This document shows positions 56,669 through 64,000 of a stretch of DNA of 64,000 nt, piece after piece. The translations under genes were made by a program, and so were the position numbers. Each line of letters starts with the position of its first letter. Position 1 is the stretch's first letter. The DNA comes from Brienomyrus brachyistius (taxonomy: Eukaryota; Chordata; Actinopteri; Osteoglossiformes; Mormyridae), in NCBI RefSeq assembly GCF_023856365.1, contig NC_064542.1, positions 14,980,863-15,044,862 of the forward strand. The letters are read 5' to 3'. Below the pieces are notes generated by a model, which was not told the origin of the DNA, did no database searches, and worked only from the letters and a program-made list of their open reading frames with translations.

Positions 56669-57949
56669 TATGTATATGTTCATGTTACAGACAAGAGGAT
56701 ATAAAAATTAATAATTTCTTTTAAATATATTTAAATTGTCCTTACTTAGAGCAATATACAATGCATGCTACACTATGATAATGTAAATATAACCATAATG
56801 TAAAGATGTCGTCTCTTTTGCCATGCAATACCCTGCTGCCCTCTGGTGGTGAAATTAGGAACAAAATTTTGTTATGATAAAACTGCATATCTCCGGGAGG
56901 TGGTGTTCACTGTCTTGTCTTTTACTTCTATTGAATGAAACTTGTTGCTTCAAGCACTGACTATACTGAAACATGCCATCCCTTTACAACCTGCACAAAT
57001 AATATTGAAACTGTCTGGTTACTCATGGTGGCCCTTGGCTTTACACAGAAGGAAGTGGAACTTTATTTCTAACATGCAGGGTAAGATATTTCTTCTTTGA
57101 CAAAACTACCATGGAGGAAGGGAGAGGAGTAAGCGATTTTTTAAATGCGCATTTTTGTTGTTTAGGTGCTAAAGTTATCTAAAATCGATTTAGAAAAAGT
57201 CTTCCTGGTTCAGAAAGTAAATAACTCCGCTTTTAACTAAATAACCGTGCTTGAACACACGCGCCCACACCCTTTTCTTCCGCCCTTTAACTGTTGTCTT
57301 TCCATTTCCCCCTCCTCATGCAGACCCAGCTGGGTTGACTGAGAATATTCTGGCACGGTAACACCATTCTCAAAAGAACTAGCACAGTGTGGGAGGTGGG
57401 TGATAAATAAGATGGGTGCAGGTGCGCTTCTGTAGATCTGCACGGCATCACAAGTGTGTCAGTCTGACCAAACCTGCTGGCCAGCATCCGCTATACCGCA
57501 GGCGTACGAGGCATGTCTCTTACTGGGGGCTGTGCTTCCATATCCTACCAAGGTACCGCTTCTCACGCTAGCAACCACAGACAGTTGTCAGTGAGATGTC
57601 CTGAAGGCCAGAACGTCAGCGGAGTCTCAGTGATATGCCTGCTTGGGGCTATCAACTTTTTAAACCCTGGACACTTAGCAGTCGGGGGGTTCAGACCGAT
57701 ATCTGGCAAAACTTAAAAAAAAAAAAAAAAACACACAAACACTGATAATACTGATTGCGCACACGATTGACTGTGAGATGTTACCTCACAAATCGCACCA
57801 TTGTAAACTGACTTTCCAAAAAATTCCACTGAATAAAACTCACCTACCGAAATTATGCATGGCGATCGCTATCATTGGATTTACTATTATATATTTTTAT
57901 GGTTAAATTTTATGTGCCGTACCTATTTGCACCGAAAACTCATTGCTGC

Positions 57950-58375
57950 CAGTTCCTGACTTTAAGTCTTCTTAATTTCAATCCACATGCACTTTACATG
58001 TTGTTCACTGATTACATACTGTTTACTACCTACATATTGTTTACTGCTACAATCCATGCACTTTACATGCTGTTTACCGTTTACTCACTGCTTACTGTAC
58101 CTACATGTTTTCTGTTGTGCTGCACTTATACTGTTGTGCTGTACTTGTACACTTGTTTGTCTGTCCTGTCTTGTCTGTCCACTGTATTTTTAGTGTTCAG
58201 AAATAGCGTTTAGAATTTGGTATAACACAGGTTACGTTGTTGTTATGTTGTTGTTCTGTGCACTTTATAGTTCGTCCCGTCCTGTATTGTACGCAAGGGA
58301 CAGTGGGAAACGTAATCTCGATATCTTTATATGGCTAGTACATGTAAAGGAATTGACATTAAAAAACTCTCTGAC
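57950..58375 (+). repeat. LINE-like 3' UTR remnant
   Basis: Repeats of TGCACTTTACATGCTGTTTA, then TCCTGTATTGTACGCAAGGG and TACATGTAAAGGAATTGACA TTAAA, resembling the 3' end of L2-type fish LINEs. Confidence 0.4.
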
Positions 58376-58559
58376 TATTAACTGGTACAGCACTTGGTGT
58401 GCTTTATAAACAAGGGATTTGTCTTGACTTTCGATATTGTACATAAACTGCAATCTAGAATAACTAATAGATAGACAATGTAATATTGTAGCTAAACTCA
58501 TTTGAAATTGTGTTACGCGGATTTTTATCCGTTCTTTTCACAAAATATCACGGGAGCAT

Positions 58560-58960
58560 TCCGTGTGTTATTATGCTATCGCTGCACGTAGTCGCCTGTA
58601 CTTTCCGCTTCTGTTTCAGTGGCTGCGAGCGCGCTGTTCTATTCTAACACGGTAAATATCCGAGCCGTAGCTGCGCTTCTCCTGTACTTCCCCCCCTCGG
58701 CCGCCACGGGCTCCCACGCTGCGCTGCTTCAGGGGCTGTCACACGGTGCGAAAGCGAGAGGGGGGATTGGCGAGAAAAAAAGGCAAATTACACCGCCGAA
58801 GGTGTTTATTTTGAGGTCTACCCGAATCGTCATGAAGCATGGCCCGATACCATGCGTAACATTCGGGAAGAAGTCAATAACCGTGCAGGGTTTTACCTAA
58901 AGGGCCAAGTGCAGGCACGTGTACATGTGCAAGCGCGCTGCCGAGAATTAACACGCTGCG
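58560..58960 (+). promoter_or_regulatory. GC-rich, CpG-bearing stretch (possible promoter)
   Basis: Rises sharply above the AT-rich surroundings: GCTGCGAGCGCGCTG, CCTCGGCCGCCACGGG, and GTGCAAGCGCGCTGCCGAG. A pyrimidine-rich CTTCTGTTTCAG at 58607-58618 resembles an acceptor, and ACG/GTAAAT at 58651 a donor. A 93-codon open frame is present but unrecognised. A second CpG cluster lies at 59180-59330. Confidence 0.3.
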
Positions 58961-60040
58961 TACTTCCACAACGCGTTTGGCTTACACACGTTTAGAAAGA
59001 CCCTCGGTACTTGTAACATATCTCAAAGTAGGCTATTTAATTCTTTATATCACCAAATTCTAGCAATGATTTCAGTACATACAGATATGAGAAGTATTGG
59101 GTTCTATCTACATAGATACCCTATTTTAGCAAGCAGCATAACACGTTCTTACATGCTATTTTTACTCGTGTTTTAACACGCGAAAGGGTACCCGCCCCCC
59201 TCGGCGCAAGCTCTTTCCACTGTGCCAGCTACCACGCTTTGCAGCATGGGTTTGCGACTGGGCAGATCGGACCAATCGCAACAGAACACCCTGGCTTGAT
59301 CGCGCGCGCACGTGATGGTCATCTAATTGTTTTAGCGCATATGCTCAGCGCGGGAAAGCGTGCAAGCGCACAAAAAAACGAGAAGTTGTTTTATGTTTTA
59401 AAAAAACGTACAAACCACAAAAAGGGAAACCTATTGTTCAGTGTTTAAATCCGTTACGTAAGTTAGGCTAGCAAACTACACACCAGCTTTAGTGCTCTAC
59501 ATGTGATCAAAATGTAACTTGCATGCCTTGACTGGTGACCTTTTGGTTGTTTATCCTGTTCAACCAGCATTTGTCAAAGCAGACACGAGTTAACCCCTTT
59601 TGTGAAATGTTTATTGTGAAGTTTGTGGGTTCTGCACCCTGTTTGGAAGTGACTGGTTTGCTGGGAACTAACCAGTACTGGGACACGATCACATATACAT
59701 TATATGGGCAAAAGTATTGAGACACCTGGCCATTACACCTACAGAAACCTTTATGACATCCCATTCTAAATCCACAGCATCACTATGGAGCTGGTCCCCC
59801 CTTTGCAGCTATAACAGCTGCCGCTTTTCTGGAAAAGCTTTCCACAAATTTTGGAGTGTGTCTGGGAATTTTTGGTGCCCTGGTTAGCATGCTGGGACAG
59901 AAAAGGGCTTCCCTGTGATTCAAATGACGGGGAGGTAAGGAGAGTTTGGCTGCTCTGAAAACGACAGCAGCCCCCCTGAAAGTCTCCCCTGAGACATTTA
60001 AGGGGAGGGCTCTAAAAAATTGTCCCCTTTTGTGTTATAG

Positions 60041-60042
<2 letters not shown>

Positions 60043-60081
<39 letters not shown>
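60043..60081. repeat. (TA)n microsatellite
   Basis: About 18 TA units inside the Tc1/mariner-like element at 59705-60815. Confidence 0.9.
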
Positions 60082-60084
<3 letters not shown>

Positions 60085-60434
60085 CAAAGAAACTATAAAT
60101 ATGTCAGTGTTGTGTGTTTATTCGCTTATTACATTCCATTTTTCCAAACATGTTTTGACTAATCACAATTCTGTGTATTGTGCCTATATGAAATGTTACT
60201 GACGGTATTATCTGCCTGCAGTAGTAATAGTAGAATGGTTTTGCAGTAACCCCGTAACTGACCTGGTAGCTGGTGCTACCAGCGCTTATATGTTTGCACG
60301 TGCGTGTGACTCGGGAAGTCGTGGTGCATCCCGGAAAACATGGCTTCCAGAACGCCACTGTCATTCGAACCCTGTCCTTCCTCATATATGTTTAACTGAC
60401 ATATCACATGCTGTAACCAGGATCATTCACACCC

Positions 60435-60655
60435 CACCCCACCCCCGCACTTGTGTACATATCTCTGTACATTTTGTACATATCTCTGTACATCTTTATT
60501 TATTTCCAAAACTTTTGTACATTTGTATTTATATCTTTGTGTATCTACCTGCTCCTATTGTTCTATATTACGTTTTTGTGCAAGAGCTCTGTAACACCTC
60601 AATTTCTCATTCGTGGGATAATAAAGGTTTATTCTATTCTATTCTATTCAAACTG
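60435..60655 (+). repeat. LINE-like 3' tail with (ATTCT)n end
   Basis: Repeated GTACATATCTCTGTACAT units, then GGGATAATAAAGGTTTATTC and about four ATTCT units, typical of a non-LTR 3' end. Nested in the Tc1/mariner-type element. Confidence 0.5.
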
Positions 60656-61439
60656 TTCCCACAAAGCTGCAAGCAGAGAATTGTCCAAAACGCAGACCAA
60701 GGTATTCGGGGGAAACAAGGGGAACCAACTCCATACTGATACCTATGGATTTAGAATGGGATGTGATAAAAGTTCCTGTAGGTGTAATGGCCAAGTGTCT
60801 CAATACTTTTGTCCATATAGAGCATCTATGCTCAGTTACTCCAAGAAACAGGTATTTTGTGTTTCGCCACTTTGGTTTCTGTTTTAAATCTGGGCACAGC
60901 TGCATAATATGCTGGATGATTCTCATTTTCATTTATGCTTGAAGAAAAGAAAAAAAACGTAACACAGGGGGAAGATGGGGTCATTTTAGAATAAAACTGC
61001 AAATGCAGGAACATCGCCTTTGTTACGCTGCTGATTACAGTCTCATATCTGTTTTATTTTTAGTCAGATTTCCATTACCTACTTCCCCACTGCACCTGTG
61101 AAAACACGCCTGATTAGCAGTTGAAAAACAATTATATGTGGAGCACTTAGTGGTGACAATGGAACGTCATCAGCTGTGACCCTTAAGTAGGAATCCCTCT
61201 TAGAGTCACCCCTCAAATGGACTTTTTCTGGTCCTGTGCAATATTAGGTCAGTCTCTGCTAAGCAGAAGGTGCCCTGAAGAGAGCACAGCGGTTGTGGAT
61301 CATGCCCCAGATCAGCAAGTTTAAGGCATTAATTTGGTTGCTTCGTTTTTTGCGGTTAGCTGCTTTCGTCATAGCAGCCAGCAGCCGGCCCGGCTCGAGG
61401 TGTCTTGCTCCCCTGCCATGAGGTTTGTTTGTTTTCCTG

Positions 61440-61647
61440 TTTACCCTGCTGCCAAGCAGGCTGACGTAAGAGGGGACGTGGGAGGGGAGGGACAGGCAGG
61501 CGTGCAGAAGCCGAGAGTTGCGGAGGACTTCCTGATCCCTGCACAGACGGTCGCGCGAAGCCGCTCGCCTGCAGCGCAGACTCTGAGGACCGGTGTCGGC
61601 AGCGAGGAGAGCCTGCGCCCCGAGCCAGCGCACCATCACTGCTTCAG
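61440..61647 (+). promoter_or_regulatory. Candidate promoter and 5' noncoding exon of a gene to the right
   Basis: A GC- and CpG-rich block with a CRE-like TGACGTAA at 61462-61469 and GGGAGGGGAGGGAC. It ends in the good donor CTTCAG/GTAGGA (61647/61648). AT-rich sequence resumes right after. No start codon leads into a long frame, consistent with an untranslated first exon whose next exon is beyond or late in the window. Confidence 0.4.
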
Positions 61648-64000
61648 GTAGGACCAAGCACCCCCACCAAGCTCTCTGTAGCACAATATGGACCTTCTCA
61701 TAATTCATGTTGTCCCCCTGGTGTGGCCTTGCAACCACCCACATGTGAGAGATCAGAAAGGACTCGGTGGCATCTCTGTGTGAGGCGGGAGGCTATTGAA
61801 TGCCGGCACTGCATGTACGGGAGGGATGAGAGCGGCTTTGTCTTCCCCTGTACACTGTGCCGTTTCTGAAGTCCCGCCTCCAAGCATGTTACCTGTGCTG
61901 ACATGTGTAATATAAAAATAACAAACATGACAGGAGCTCACTGTGGGAACCGTGTGCTGGGGAAAGGAGCCAAGCGAAAATTAAATGAAACCAAAGTATG
62001 AGTGTCGGTCCAGGTGTTGCAGATGGACGTGGATATGCAAGGCGAGAGGCCATGTCTACTGCTGTCGTATCAAGAGCCAGATCCATGGTGCTCTGATTGG
62101 TTGAAGTGGCCAGATTTAATTAGTGGCAGTTTGAATTCCATACAGGGTAGCTGTTTACCTTCAGGCACAGTTGCATCACCTGCATGCATTTTTGGGTTCT
62201 ATGAAGTCACCTCAGCGAGCTAGGAAGTGATTTTAATAGCCTGCAATAAAGTGACCCCTCCCCAGGTGAAGATCAGGCATGTATGCATGGAGAGGCAGAA
62301 TTAAACATGCCAAAGTGCACAGGGTCACTCCTGACTCGCAGAACGTGGCGCCGATCCGCGTAAGTCTTCAACAGAGCGGCATATTTGAGAATTCTAGTGA
62401 TTGTATCATCGAGAAGCATTTAATAGAGGAAATGATCAGGTGTGGCTGTGCTGGCTGGCAGAATCACCGACAGTCATGTAAACAAATGCCCGCGCCCTTG
62501 CATCCGGCGCCAAATGACACGCGGTGTGTGGAGCTTAGCCGCTAATCGTGCAAGATCCGTTAGCGGGAACGCTGCTGCCTACTTTTGGGGCAGGAAAACA
62601 AAAGAATCTGTCAATTGTTTTGGATGTTATTCAGCTTGAGACTTTCTGCAATAATGCCTATAAAAACAAAAACTTTTATAAGAAGGGAGGGGGGCTCAAA
62701 AAAACAGCGAGGCTCCATACGACTCCACCCAAGCGGCATCTCAGAAAGGACGTCCTTCTGAGCATCTTCCTGGGGTGTCGTGTCGCCAAGTTTAGAACAT
62801 GGTGTCAGACATGATTTTAAGAACTTTCCAAGGCTGGGCTACAGCCGTCTTTGTCACTTCTGTATAATCCAGGCATGGGCATGAATTATGGGGGGAATGG
62901 GGGGGTTGTAAACCCCCCTCCCCACCATTTACCAGAACAAGCCAATGCAACCCCACTCCGGGGTAATCATATGATTGTGATGATTGGACCTCAATCCCTC
63001 AATGTTCAATCCAAAGTTACTCCCTTGAACCCAGGCATCTAGCAGTGGATAGTTCGGGTCCAGAAAGTAAAAAGCCAGACCATAATTTTGTTTCAACCAA
63101 TCAGTTGAGTAAAAAAAGAGTCACAGTTACATAGTACTCAACTGATTGGTTGAAACAAAATCTTGGTCTGGATTTTTACTTTCTGGACGTGAACTGTCCA
63201 CCTCCTACTATGCCTTCCAAAGATTTATGTCCACTTTACGCCCCAGAAGAATCTTGATCATTAAAGGGAGAGGTGAAGAATACTGTGCAACACAAGATAC
63301 AATATCATATGAATTTAACGAAACCTCTAACGCGGCTGCACAACCGGTTTGTTTTGGTTTTTGCCACCTGACAGACACGTGGTAAAATACGTCAGCTAAA
63401 AACCACTGTGTCTGCTGCGGACGTCTCTCGATAAATGTTATTAAGGCTTTTATGGAATGTAAATATGACTGGACGTTACTCAGTAAGACGTAAGATGATG
63501 GTTGACTGTACACAATTTTTATGGCCAAAGATGTTATGTTATGGGAATATCCCCGATTCCAGACACCCTCAGCAGAAATCAGCCATGTGATCGAAACGGT
63601 CAGAAAAACATACTTTTGCAAGAGAGCAAGAAATTGGTGACGTGAGCAGAATAGCCTGTGTAAAGCAGCTGATCGGTTTCCAGCGGCGATGCAGCCGCGT
63701 CGAGCCCCCACCCCTGTCACACTTTTTTAAATGTGGCTGCCATGAAAGCATGTGGCTGAGAGTGGGGGGGGAAGGGCTGGGCACTTCAGTTCCTGGGTGT
63801 GCCTTGGGGATGCCCACATTTTCTGTGGCACTGAGGTTTCCCTGATGCTTTAAGGGGGGGGTGGGGGTGTCTGTGGCTGGGGGAGGGGGGTGTCTTACAT
63901 CTGATGGGAGAGCATGACTTTTTGCTTGAAGTTTCCCTGTGAGATTCATTCTGTACGTTGGCTGATGCAACTGTCTCCTGCTCCCCCATGACCTACTCTG
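61648..64000. other. Sequence after the candidate first exon
   Basis: No coding exon could be supported. The hairpin element at 63041-63206 and G-rich runs near 63762-63773 and 63853-63890 are the only distinct features. It may be the first intron of a gene to the right. Confidence 0.35.
63041..63206. repeat. Hairpin element with ~70-bp arms
   Basis: The left arm 63041-63111 and right arm 63135-63206 are inverted copies (shared core TTTTGTTTCAACCAATCAGT) around a 23-base loop. Nearly all of the element is stem. Probably a foldback MITE; no clear target duplication. Confidence 0.75.

Larger units (their letters stand above)
59705..60815. mobile_element. Tc1/mariner-type element with ~75-bp TIRs and inner insertions
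   Basis: The left end TGGGCAAAAGTATTGAGACA and the following approximately 75 bases (through CCCATTCTAAATCCA) are inverted at 60738-60815, flanked by TA. The interior holds a (TA)n array and a LINE-like 3' tail (60435-60655). No intact transposase. Confidence 0.7.

Noticed and set aside
61259..61744. 161-codon minus-strand frame over the GC-rich block
   Set aside because: Arginine/leucine-rich translation of CpG-rich DNA, antisense to the better-supported donor site at 61647.

Overview
The window is vertebrate nuclear DNA, almost certainly from a ray-finned (teleost-type) fish. It holds an intronless-coding LPAR4-type receptor gene, many tRNA-derived SINEs ending in (GGAT)n, hAT, Tc1/mariner and piggyBac-like elements, fish-type LTR elements and long dinucleotide and tetranucleotide microsatellites. 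Gene density is low. The one confidently named protein gene is lpar4 (50295-51362, + strand). A second probable gene (24418-25737, + strand) is a two-exon, strongly divergent class A GPCR-like protein. It retains TM1-TM4 and TM7 signatures but appears to lack TM5-TM6.

Layout. 1-13 kb: gene-poor sequence with an unnamed dispersed repeat interrupted by a SINE and a TTAA-flanked element, a solo LTR (6777-7047), a hAT MITE (8087-8434) and microsatellites. 14.2-23 kb: two full-length minus-strand LTR elements of one family (14198-16801 and 19678-22928), each with a perfect 5-bp target duplication. Between them lies a hAT MITE that carries a nested solo LTR. 24.4-25.7 kb: the GPCR-like gene. 28-35 kb: fossils of RTE-like and L2/Rex1-like non-LTR retrotransposons and several SINEs. 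37.5-43.5 kb: a nested SINE-in-hAT structure, more MITEs and (GT)n arrays. 45.4-51.4 kb: a candidate 5' noncoding exon, then the lpar4 coding exon with an upstream ORF. 52-61 kb: SINE, Tc1-like and LINE-tail remnants and two GC-rich, promoter-like stretches. 61.44-61.65 kb: a GC-rich candidate first exon with a good splice donor, pointing to a gene that continues to the right. 63.0-63.2 kb: a long hairpin element.

Most notable system: the two LTR elements encode no visible protease, reverse transcriptase or integrase. Each has one proline-rich reading frame that starts right at the LTR border. The ten bases just inside the 5' LTR (AATGACAGAC, minus strand) are complementary to GTCTGTCATT, which lies about 30 bases after the LTR TATA-like box, that is, at the expected 5' end of the transcript. 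This is the arrangement of Tf1/sushi-type self-priming Ty3/gypsy elements. I therefore read them as non-autonomous, self-primed LTR elements. One is recent: its LTRs are the same by eye except for a 9-bp indel. Two solo LTRs of the same family also lie in the window.

I ran no searches. Splice sites, repeat classes and divergence counts are by-eye readings.
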